This document shows, piece by piece, positions 1-6,394 of a stretch of 8,711 nucleotides of DNA. Location of the stretch: contig CAIOTP010000002.1 in the NCBI GenBank assembly GCA_903861235.1, positions 1 to 8,711 of the forward strand, written 5' to 3'. The position numbers and the translations under genes are program-made. This DNA is from an uncultured bacterium. Lineage in GTDB: Bacteria > Planctomycetota > Phycisphaerae > Phycisphaerales > SM1A02. Numbering within the stretch: the stretch's first letter is position 1; every line of letters starts with the position of its first letter. Below the pieces are notes generated by a model that was not told where the DNA came from, did not search any database, and saw only the letters and a program-made list of their open reading frames with translations.

Positions 1-521
1 ATCGGCCGCAGCTGGCAGCTGGGCACGGTGCAGGTGGACTACAACCTGCCCGAGCGGTTCGACCTGTCGTACATCGGCGCGGACAACCAGCCGCACCGGC
101 CGGTCATGATCCACCGGGCGCCCTTCGGCAGCATGGAGCGGTTCATCGGCTGCCTGATCGAGCACTTCGCGGGCGCCTTCCCGCTGTGGCTGGCCCCCGA
201 GCAGGTCCGCGTGATGCCCATCAGCGAGAAGAGCGCCGACTACGCCCGCGAGCTGCACGCGGCGCTGGCGGCGAAGGGCCTGCGGGCCACGCTCGACGAG
301 AGCAACGACCGCATCCAGGGCAAGATCAAGCAGGCCGCCGACATGAAGGTGCCCTACTGCGCCGTGGTCGGGCCGCGTGACGCCGAGGGCCGCAAGGTCA
401 GCGTCCGCGCGTTCGGGATCGAGGCGAACCTGGGCGAGATGGGCTTCGACGCCTTCGTGGACGGTCTGGTGCAGGAGCACCGCACCCGCGGCCAGTCCAC
501 GGTGAAGGCGGGCTTCGGCAA

Positions 522-525
<4 letters not shown>
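1..525 (+). CDS. thrS: Threonyl-tRNA synthetase, C-terminal part (5' end outside window)
   Basis: The last 174 codons of a class II aminoacyl-tRNA synthetase that charges tRNA-Thr in the cytoplasm. The reading frame is open from base 1, so the gene starts upstream. Fragment residues about 37-54 (HRAPFGSMERF followed by IGCLIEHF) are class II motif 3, which contacts ATP. The preceding DYNLPERFDLSYIGADN stretch is typical of ThrRS. From about residue 60 (PLWLAPEQVRVMPIS) to the end is the HGTP anticodon-binding domain, with the usual KIKQAADMKVPYCAVVG and VSVR strands. The stop at 523-525 overlaps the GTG proposed for moaA (GTGA). A 7-bp hairpin follows 33 bases later. Family assignment is firm; the catalytic core, zinc site, TGS and editing domains cannot be judged here. 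Confidence 0.96.
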
Positions 526-1601
<1,076 letters not shown>

Positions 1602-1602
1602 C

Positions 1603-2352
1603 ATGTCCGACGGCACGCTGGTGCTGCTGGCTCTTCTCTTCCTGGCCATGGGTGCGCTCTACGCCTCCGTGGGACACGCGGGCGCCAGCGGCTACCTGGC
1701 CGCCATGGCGCTCCTGGGCGTTCCCGTGGCGTCCATGCGGTCCACGGCACTCGCGGTGAACGTGTGCGTGGCATGCATCGCGTGCGTGCAGTTCGTGCGC
1801 GCGGGCCACTTCTCCTGGCGGCTCTTCTGGCCCTTCGCGGCGGCCAGCGTGCCCGCCGCCTTCGTGGGCGGGTGGATCTCCCTGCCCACGCGGCCCATGC
1901 AGATGGTGATCGCCGCTGCGCTGCTGCTGGCGGCGGCCCGCATGGCCTGGATGGCCACCGGACTTCGGCTGGCCGCGCGGCCCGCACGCATGCCCGCGGT
2001 CCCAGTGGCGGCCGGATGCGGCGGGGCTCTGGGGCTGGTGGCGGGACTCACCGGCACCGGCGGCGGCATCTTCCTGAGCCCGCTGCTGCTGGCGTGCCGA
2101 TGGGCCGATCCGAAACGCACCGCGGCCACGAGCGCCATGTTCATCCTGGTCAACTCGGTCGCCGGGCTGGGCGGACTCTCGCTCCGCGGGCCCCTGCCCA
2201 CCTTGCATCTGGTGCTGCTGGCGGGCGCCGCATGCGCCGGCGGTGCGGTCGGCGCGTTCTGGGGCAGCCGTCACGCGCCCCCGGCGGTCCTCAACTGGAT
2301 CCTGTCGATCGTGCTGCTGGTGGCTGGCGGCAAGCTTCTCCTGGCGGGCTGA
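1603..2352 (+). CDS. TSUP (TauE/SafE, formerly DUF81) family membrane transporter
   Basis: A 249-aa, strongly hydrophobic inner-membrane protein with about 7-8 predicted membrane segments and two related halves. The second half carries the Gly-rich hallmark GLTGTGGGIFLSPLLL (residues 148-163). The first half has a degenerate copy, SVGHAGASGYLAAMALLG (about 22-39). TSUP proteins move sulfite, sulfoacetate and other organosulfur or small organic anions; the substrate here cannot be read from sequence. A good Shine-Dalgarno (GGAGG, 1593-1597) sits 5 bases before the ATG, inside the last Gly-Gly codons of moaA, so the two genes are probably co-transcribed and coupled. Position inside a Moco block suggests a link to sulfur or oxyanion supply, or export of the product of a molybdoenzyme; this is inference. 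The last 62 bases overlap moaE on the other strand. Confidence 0.82.
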   Translation: MSDGTLVLLALLFLAMGALYASVGHAGASGYLAAMALLGVPVASMRSTALAVNVCVACIACVQFVRAGHFSWRLFWPFAAASVPAAFVGGWISLPTRPMQMVIAAALLLAAARMAWMATGLRLAARPARMPAVPVAAGCGGALGLVAGLTGTGGGIFLSPLLLACRWADPKRTAATSAMFILVNSVAGLGGLSLRGPLPTLHLVLLAGAACAGGAVGAFWGSRHAPPAVLNWILSIVLLVAGGKLLLAG

Positions 2353-2761
2353 CTTCCCGCCGCCAGATCGGTCGCTTCCAGATCGGCACTTCGCGCTTCA
2401 TGCGGTCGATGAACCGGGTCATGGCCGCCAGGGCCTCGGCACGATGGGCCGATCGCACCTCCAGGCGGAAGGAGCAGGCGCCCACCGGCACGCGGCCACG
2501 GCTGTGCTGCACCCGCACGGCATGCAGCCCGAGGCTCGACAGGATCTCGCACGCCAGCTCGTGCAGCGACCGCTCGGTCATGGGGTCGTAGGTCTGGTAC
2601 TCGAGCGCCTCGAGCTCGCGCGCAGGCTGGCCCGCTCCGGCGGGCTCGAGCGGCCGGACCAGGCCCTCGAAGCGAAGCACCGCGCCGCTTCCCGTGGCGG
2701 CATCCGGCGCCCGGACCGCGTGAGGGAGCGGACCGTCGAAGAGCGTCACGCTCACGCTCAT
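2291..2761 (-). CDS. moaE: Molybdopterin synthase catalytic subunit MoaE
   Basis: A 156-aa large subunit of molybdopterin synthase, which with thiocarboxylated MoaD inserts two sulfurs into cyclic pyranopterin monophosphate. Visible family features: AVLRFEGLVRP near residue 27 (Arg36), EYQTYDPMTERSLHEL at 54-69, VGACSFRLEVRSAHRAEAL at 93-111 (His106, Arg107), and MKREVPIWKR at 121-130. The last supplies Lys122 and Lys129, with the same 7-residue spacing as the active-site lysines of E. coli MoaE. The ATG overlaps the moaD TGA (ATGA at 2761-2758), and a GGTGG Shine-Dalgarno-like run lies 7 bases upstream in moaD. That overlap and the family length fix the start; the frame is open further upstream but encodes nothing there. 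The C-terminal 20-odd residues run antisense through the end of the TSUP gene. Confidence 0.92.
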   Translation of the reverse strand: MSVSVTLFDGPLPHAVRAPDAATGSGAVLRFEGLVRPLEPAGAGQPARELEALEYQTYDPMTERSLHELACEILSSLGLHAVRVQHSRGRVPVGACSFRLEVRSAHRAEALAAMTRFIDRMKREVPIWKRPIWRREVSPPGEACRQPPAARSTGSS

Positions 2762-3015
2762 CCGCCGTCCACCAGCGCGATGAGCGCGATCTCGTCGTCG
2801 GGCCGTGGGCGGTGATCGGGCGCCACCAGGGCGTGGTTCACCGCAAGGCGCGCCGCAGGCAGCGCGAAGGCCAGCGCCGGGTGCTGCTCGCCCAGCGCGC
2901 GCAGCAGTTCGCCGCAGGTGCATTCGACCCGGGCCTGCACCGTGACCTGGCCGGAGCCCGCGCGATCCTGCGCCGGGCCGAAGAGCAGGATGGTGAAGGT
3001 GCCGGGGGGCGGCAT
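2758..3015 (-). CDS. moaD: Molybdopterin synthase sulfur-carrier subunit MoaD
   Basis: An 85-aa ubiquitin-fold sulfur carrier. It begins with FTILLFGPAQDRAG, the first beta-hairpin of MoaD, has NHALVAPDHRPRPDDEIALI near residues 60-79, and ends exactly in VDGG; the terminal Gly is the one that is adenylylated and thiocarboxylated. No MoeB-type activating enzyme is in the window, so one must be encoded elsewhere. It forms a two-gene minus-strand operon with moaE through a 4-base overlap. The ATG at 3015 is 33 bases from the divergent moeA ATG. A TACACT hexamer lies 7 bases upstream of the ATG, which suggests a leaderless or nearly leaderless mRNA. Confidence 0.92.
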   Translation of the reverse strand: MPPPGTFTILLFGPAQDRAGSGQVTVQARVECTCGELLRALGEQHPALAFALPAARLAVNHALVAPDHRPRPDDEIALIALVDGG

Positions 3016-3048
3016 GACCGCGAGTGTAGGATTTCCCGCAGGTTCCCC
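3016..3048. promoter_or_regulatory. Compact divergent moaD/moeA promoter region with overlapping -10 elements
   Basis: The whole gap between two divergent start codons is 33 bases. The segment AGTGTAGGAT (3023-3032) contains TAGGAT reading right (3027-3032) and TACACT reading left (3028-3023). Both fit TANNNT and they share the same TA step. Predicted start points are about 3039 for moeA (10-base leader with an AGG at 3040-3042) and about 3016 for moaD (leaderless). I see no convincing -35 box on either side, so this is a motif-based prediction. Confidence 0.4.
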
Positions 3049-4311
3049 ATGGAATTTCGAGGCCAGCCCTTCGCGTTCGACGGTCCGGCGGCGGCGCTCC
3101 GGGCGCTGCGATCGAGCCTGGGCGATCGCAGGCGGCCGTGGCCCCTGCAGGAGCTGCCGCTGACCCATGCTCGCGGCAGGTTCCTCGGTGCTCCCGTCGC
3201 GGCGGACCGCGACAGCCCCGCCTTCGACCAGGCCGTGCTCGATGGCTACGCCGTGCGGCGATCCGACCTGGCGATCGACGAAGAGTTGCCCGTCCTCGGC
3301 GAGGCCCGCATCGGCGAGAGGCCTCCACCCATGCCCGCCGCCCGCGGCGCCGTCCGCGTCTCCACCGGCTCGGCGGTCCCGGAATCCGCCGAGGCCGTGA
3401 TCGGACGGGAGCATGTGGAGGAGCGGCTGCATTCGGCCTCCGGCGGATGCATTCGCGTGCCCGCGGACACCGCCCGCACCGTGCAGCCGGGCCAGGCCAT
3501 ACGACGTCGCGGCGAGAACCTGCGCCAAGGTGATCGCCTTCTCCCTGCGGGCGCGTGGCTGGGCGCCGCCCAGGTGGGCGCGCTGGCGTCCGTGGGCTGC
3601 CATCGAGTGCCGGTGAAGGCTCCGACGGTGGTGCACCTGCTGGCCACCGGCGAGGAACTGGTCGGTGCGGAGCAGGAACCGGGGCCCTTCGGCACGCGCG
3701 ACAGCAACAGCCACGCCGTCGGCGGCATCCTGGGATCGCGTGCCTGGATCCAGCTCGACCGCCAGGACCGGGTGCGCGGCGAGCCGGCGGACATCGACCA
3801 TGCCATCCTCCAGGCGGGCCTGCACGCCCACGCGCTGGTGATCATGGGTGGCGCATCCATGGGGCATCGTGATCCGGTGCGCCAGGCCGTGGACCGCGCC
3901 GGGGCGCGCGTGATCTTCCATGGCCTGCCGCAGCGGCCCGGCAAGCCCGTGCTTGCCGCGGTGCTGGAGCGACCGGAAGGACCCGGGCTGCTGATCTTCG
4001 GCCTGCCCGGCAATCCGATCTCGGCGGCGGTCACCGCCGAGCGGCTGGTGGTGCCCGCGCTGGCCGGCCTGTGCGGCGGAGATCTGCCGCAGCCACCGCG
4101 GCTGCTCCTGGCCGAGGACGACGGCCGCACCCTTCCGATGTGGTGGCACCGCCTGGTGAGCATCCACGCCGACGGATCGGCCCGACTGGTTCCCACCCAG
4201 GGCTCCGGGGATGCCCCCTCGGCGGCGGCGAGCGACGGCTTCGTGGAGGTGCCCCCGGGCGAGCGCGTCGGTCCCGATCGCCCGGTGCCGTTTCACGCCT
4301 GGCCCGGCTGA
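3049..4311 (+). CDS. moeA: Molybdopterin molybdenumtransferase MoeA
   Basis: A 420-aa cytosolic enzyme that inserts molybdate into adenylylated molybdopterin. In order: DSPAFDQAVLDGYAVR (55-70; the family norm is nearer SAMDGYA), STGSAVPESAEAV (105-117), IRRRGENLRQGDRLLPAG (151-168), then the MoCF-binding domain with LLATGEELV (197-205), TRDSN (216-220), MGGASMGHRDPV, the variant QRPGKP, and GLPGNPISAAV. A short C-terminal domain follows. The ATG at 3049 is chosen because the open frame upstream (from 2812) lies antisense to moaD and has no MoeA similarity. The stop is 25 bases before moaC. Met-to-Leu and Ser-to-Ala changes in the DGYA motif are conservative, and the Asp (Asp65) is kept. Confidence 0.93.
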   Translation: MEFRGQPFAFDGPAAALRALRSSLGDRRRPWPLQELPLTHARGRFLGAPVAADRDSPAFDQAVLDGYAVRRSDLAIDEELPVLGEARIGERPPPMPAARGAVRVSTGSAVPESAEAVIGREHVEERLHSASGGCIRVPADTARTVQPGQAIRRRGENLRQGDRLLPAGAWLGAAQVGALASVGCHRVPVKAPTVVHLLATGEELVGAEQEPGPFGTRDSNSHAVGGILGSRAWIQLDRQDRVRGEPADIDHAILQAGLHAHALVIMGGASMGHRDPVRQAVDRAGARVIFHGLPQRPGKPVLAAVLERPEGPGLLIFGLPGNPISAAVTAERLVVPALAGLCGGDLPQPPRLLLAEDDGRTLPMWWHRLVSIHADGSARLVPTQGSGDAPSAAASDGFVEVPPGERVGPDRPVPFHAWPG

Positions 4312-4324
4312 GGCCCCGGCGCGT

Positions 4325-4330
4325 CACAAT
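4325..4330 (+). promoter_or_regulatory. Possible -10 hexamer of a leaderless moaC promoter
   Basis: CACAAT ends 6 bases before the moaC ATG, the same geometry as CATAAT before the argR GTG and close to TACACT before the moaD ATG. No Shine-Dalgarno sequence is seen in the 25-base moeA-moaC gap (C-rich before the ATG). No -35 box is evident, so this is weak; moaC may simply be read from moeA transcription. Confidence 0.22.
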
Positions 4331-4336
4331 GCCCCC

Positions 4337-4828
4337 ATGAACGCCTCGCCCGAACCTGGACGCCTCTCGCATGTGGACGCCGAAGGAGCTTCGCGCATGA
4401 TCGACGTGGGCGACAAGCCCGTGACCGAGCGATGGGCGCGCGCGGAAGGCTTCGTCACGCTTTCGCCGGAACTGGAGCGGCAGGTGCGCGACGACACGCT
4501 CGCCAAGGGCTCCCTGGTGGAGGTGGTGCGGCTGGCAGGCATCCAGGCGGCCAAGCGAACCGACGAACTGATCCCCCTCTGCCATGCGCTGCCGCTCGAT
4601 GCCGTGCAGGTGGAGGCCACCCTGCAGCCCGGGCGACTGCGTGTGCAGGCCATCGCACGCACCCATGCCCGCACCGGCGTGGAGATGGAGGCGTTGACCG
4701 CGGTGGCGGTGGCGTGCCTGACCGCGATCGACATGGGCAAGGCGGTGGACAAGGGCATGTCGATCGAGGGCATCCGCCTGCTGGAGAAGCACGGCGGGCG
4801 AGGAGGTTCCTGGGTGGCGGAGCGATGA
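4337..4828 (+). CDS. moaC: Cyclic pyranopterin monophosphate synthase MoaC
   Basis: A 163-aa cytosolic enzyme that converts the MoaA product to cyclic pyranopterin monophosphate. The family core is nearly complete: MIDVGDKPVTERWARAEG (21-38), KGSLVEVVRLAGIQAAKRT (57-75), ELIPLCHALPL (77-87, His83), RTGVEMEALTAVAVACL (112-128, Glu116 and Glu118), IDMGKAVDKGMSIEGIRLLEK (131-151). Asp132, Lys135 and Lys151 match the E. coli active-site Asp128, Lys131 and Lys147. Small departures are IDMGKA for the usual YDMCKA and GGRGG for GGKSG. The ATG follows moeA by 25 bases, and the stop overlaps the mog ATG (ATGA at 4825-4828), so moeA-moaC-mog is probably one transcript. Confidence 0.94.
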   Translation: MNASPEPGRLSHVDAEGASRMIDVGDKPVTERWARAEGFVTLSPELERQVRDDTLAKGSLVEVVRLAGIQAAKRTDELIPLCHALPLDAVQVEATLQPGRLRVQAIARTHARTGVEMEALTAVAVACLTAIDMGKAVDKGMSIEGIRLLEKHGGRGGSWVAER

Positions 4829-5389
4829 GCGGCCCGATCCGCGCCGCGGTGCTCACCGTGAGCGACCGCTGCTCCCGGGGCGAGACGGAGGACACTTCCG
4901 GGCCGGCGCTGGTGGCCATGCTGCGCGAACGGATGGCGGCTCAGGTGGTGGACACGCGCTGCCTCCCGGACGAGGCCGATGCGCTCGCCGCGTGCTTCGC
5001 CGCATGGGGTCGTGGCGGCGGGATCGACCTGATCCTGAGCACGGGCGGCACCGGTCTGGCGCCGCGTGACGTCACGCCCGAGGCGGCCGCTCGCGTGATC
5101 GAGCGCCCCCACCCGGCCCTGATGGAACTGGCACGCCTGCGATGCATGGCGAAGACGCCGCGGACGTTCCTGTCCCGCGGCGTGGCCGGCACGGTGGGTT
5201 CGGCCCTGCTCCTCACGCTGCCCGGCTCGCCGCGGGGCGCCACCGAGATGCTCGAGGCCCTGCTGGACATCCTGCCCCCACGCCGTGGAGACGCTCCGGG
5301 GCGAGGTCCAGGACGACGGTCGACCCGGAGCCCGTGCCGTCACCGGGCGGGTGGTCGAGCACCGCGACGCGGGTGCCCACGAGCCCTGA
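4825..5389 (+). CDS. mog: Mog/MoaB-family molybdopterin adenylyltransferase, 3' end out of frame by one base
   Basis: Mog/MoaB proteins adenylylate molybdopterin before MoeA inserts molybdenum. Residues 1-151 are canonical: AAVLTVSDRCSRGE (7-20), LILSTGGTGLAPRDVTPEA (69-87), KTPRTFLSRGVAGTVG (110-125), LPGSPRGATEML (132-143). At LDIL-P the frame runs into a C5 tract (5275-5279). As written, it then encodes an Arg/Pro-rich tail to a TGA at 5551-5553 (242 aa in total). Dropping one C restores a normal family ending, PHAVETLRGEVQDDG, and a stop at 5387-5389, giving 187 aa, close to E. coli Mog (195). So the true 3' end is 5389 and the sequence carries a +1 insertion. This is either an assembly or sequencing error in the homopolymer, a real inactivating mutation affecting only the tail, or less likely a slippage site. 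The ATG overlaps the moaC stop. Mog versus MoaB cannot be separated with certainty. Confidence 0.88.
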
Positions 5390-5426
5390 AGATCGTGAAA
5401 CCCCGGCAAATCTGCGGAATTGCCGC

Positions 5427-5456
5427 TTGCCTTGCCCCCGGCCGGGGCGATACTTT
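5427..5456 (+). promoter_or_regulatory. Candidate infC promoter
   Basis: TTGCCT (5427-5432), an 18-base spacer, and TACTTT (5451-5456) resemble a sigma-70 promoter; GATACT at 5449-5454 with a 16-base spacer is an alternative -10. The start point would be about 5461-5463, leaving a leader of about 195 bases before infC. The spacer holds a 12-base palindrome, CCCCGGCCGGGG (5436-5447). The region is AT-richer than its surroundings. Confidence 0.4.
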
Positions 5457-5466
5457 GCCCGATTCA

Positions 5467-5486
5467 GGCCGGGCGCGTGCCCGGCC
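5467..5486 (+). promoter_or_regulatory. Strong 5'-leader hairpin upstream of infC
   Basis: GGCCGGGC (5467-5474), GCGT loop, GCCCGGCC (5479-5486): a perfect 8-bp, all-GC stem with a four-base loop. It would lie within a few bases of the predicted 5' end of the infC mRNA. No T-tract follows, so an intrinsic terminator is unlikely. A role in mRNA stability or translational control is inferred, not shown. Confidence 0.5.
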
Positions 5487-5514
5487 GCTTCCGCGACTCG
5501 AGGACTCTGGCTAC

Positions 5515-5553
5515 ATGTCCATCGCTTCCTTCGTGCCGACGTGGTTCGCTTGA
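5515..5553 (+). CDS. Possible 12-residue leader peptide (MSIASFVPTWFA) in the infC leader
   Basis: ATG at 5515 opens a 12-codon frame ending in TGA at 5551-5553. GAGGA (5500-5504) lies 10 bases upstream as a plausible ribosome-binding site. The frame is bracketed by an 8-bp inverted repeat, GCGACTCG (5493-5500) and CGAGTCGC (5568-5575), whose pairing would take up the first G of that site. The codons are ordinary, with single Trp and Phe near the end, so there is no obvious run for classical attenuation. Such short frames arise by chance; conservation in relatives would decide. Confidence 0.25.
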   Translation: MSIASFVPTWFA

Positions 5554-5646
5554 GCCCGCTGTCGGTCCGAGTCGCTCCGGTCCATCCGACCCAGTCCGTG
5601 GGTGCCTGCGACGGCATCCGGCTGTTCTCTTTCAACTCCGTCGCCC

Positions 5647-5661
5647 GAGGTAACTGCCATT
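5647..5661 (+). promoter_or_regulatory. infC Shine-Dalgarno and AUU start codon
   Basis: GAGGT (5647-5651) is followed by a 7-base spacer and ATT at 5659-5661, in frame with IF3. The first possible ATG in frame (5689) has no Shine-Dalgarno sequence, and the upstream GTG (5602) would add 19 residues of unrelated sequence and run through this site. AUU and similar rare starts are the known basis of IF3 autoregulation in enterobacteria. Confidence 0.8.
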
Positions 5662-6366
5662 AGCTCCTATCCGTCCAGCCGTCCGCCCATGGGTCGCCCC
5701 GAGGGTGGCTTCGGCCCCCGCATCAACGACCGCATCCGCATCACCCCCATTCGTCTGATCGACGAGAACGGCGAGATGGTGGGCGTGGTCGAGACCGACG
5801 AGGCGCGTCGTCGCGCCATGGACGTGGGGCTGGACCTGGTCGAGATCGCGGCGGACGTTCGTCCGCCGGTCTGCAAGATCATGGACTTCGGCAAGTACAA
5901 GTACGAGCAGAGCAAGAAGGACCGCCAGGGCAAGAAGTCCAAGGCCAGCGAGATGAAGGAAGTCCGCCTGGGCCGGTCCATGAAGATCGACCCGCACGAC
6001 GTGGAGATCCGCGTGCAGCAGGCGCTCCGCTTCCTGCTCGAAGGCAACAAGGTGCAGCTGGTCGCCAGCTATCGGGGCCGCGAGCTGGCCCACAAGGAGA
6101 TCGGCGAGGCCAAGATGGACGACGTGATCAAGAAGCTCTGCGAGCTCGGCCGGCTGGAGTCGGCTCCCAAGCTCGCGGGCAAGCGACTGACCGCCATCAT
6201 CGCACCCGACCGCGCCAAGGCGGATTCCTGGCGGCGCAAGCACGGCGATTCGAAGGCCGCCAAGGCCGCGGAGAAGGGTGCCGACAAGGCCCCCGCCGTC
6301 GATGCTGCGCCCGCCGCCTCCGGCGAGCGGCTGCAGGTGCCGGCGTCCGCGGCGAAGTCCGACTGA
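5659..6366 (+). CDS. infC: Translation initiation factor IF-3, with AUU start and Ala/Lys-rich tail
   Basis: IF3 binds the 30S subunit, prevents premature 50S joining and rejects non-canonical start codons and wrong initiator tRNA. From the AUU start it is 235 aa. A Ser/Pro/Gly-rich lead of about 20 residues comes first, then the N domain from RINDRIRITPIRLIDENGE (21-39). The IF3 signature KIMDFGKYKYEQSKK spans 73-87, and the Lys-rich linker runs to about 100. The C domain has EVRLGRSMKIDPHD (101-114) and GRELAHKEIG, and ends near residue 190 (APDRAKADSW). The remaining 45 or so residues are a low-complexity Ala/Lys then Ala/Pro tail absent from E. coli IF3 (180 aa). It lies downstream of thrS as in many bacteria, but is separated by the Moco block and is not followed by rpmI-rplT. 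Confidence 0.95.
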   Translation: MSSYPSSRPPMGRPEGGFGPRINDRIRITPIRLIDENGEMVGVVETDEARRRAMDVGLDLVEIAADVRPPVCKIMDFGKYKYEQSKKDRQGKKSKASEMKEVRLGRSMKIDPHDVEIRVQQALRFLLEGNKVQLVASYRGRELAHKEIGEAKMDDVIKKLCELGRLESAPKLAGKRLTAIIAPDRAKADSWRRKHGDSKAAKAAEKGADKAPAVDAAPAASGERLQVPASAAKSD

Positions 6367-6373
6367 CCCGCCT

Positions 6374-6385
6374 GCGGTTTTCCGC
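6374..6385 (+). terminator. Small hairpin after infC, weak terminator candidate
   Basis: GCGG-TTTT-CCGC starts 7 bases after the infC stop. The stem is only 4 bp and the following sequence is C/T mixed rather than a T-run. It may help separate infC from the argR operon, but the evidence is thin. Confidence 0.2.
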
Positions 6386-6394
6386 CTCCTTCCC

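Larger units (their letters stand above)
5390..5658. other. Non-coding mog-infC leader region
   Basis: These 269 bases carry no recognisable gene on either strand once the mog end is placed at 5389. From left to right: competing small stems after mog (CGGCAA 5404-5409 with TTGCCG 5420-5425; GCGG 5414-5417 with CCGC 5423-5426), the candidate promoter, the 8-bp hairpin, the possible leader peptide with its flanking inverted repeat, a weak stem at 5601-5618 (GGTGCC with GGCATC), and the infC ribosome-binding site. Confidence 0.6.

Noticed and set aside
2812..3048. Extending moeA upstream to 2812
   Set aside because: This stretch is antisense to moaD, and its translation has no MoeA similarity. 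ATG 3049 gives a normal MoeA length and N-terminus.
3016..4296. Upstream part of the long minus-strand frame that ends in moaD
   Set aside because: Only the last 85 codons (2758-3015) resemble a protein family. The rest is antisense to moeA.
5272..5281. Programmed +1 frameshift in mog
   Set aside because: CCC-C runs can slip, but there is no adjacent stop codon, internal Shine-Dalgarno or clear pseudoknot as at known +1 sites. A single-base indel is simpler.
5436..5447. CCCCGGCCGGGG palindrome as a mog terminator or operator
   Set aside because: No loop or T-tract to make a terminator, and simple GC palindromes are frequent at this base composition. It is noted only as lying in the promoter spacer.
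5281..5553. Novel Arg/Pro-rich C-terminal domain on Mog
   Set aside because: It appears only because of the extra C at 5275-5279. The +1 frame restores a standard Mog ending, and the rest is non-coding leader of infC.
5602..5658. infC start at GTG 5602
   Set aside because: It would place the GAGGT site and a weak stem inside the coding sequence and add 19 residues unlike IF3. AUU 5659 has the better signal.
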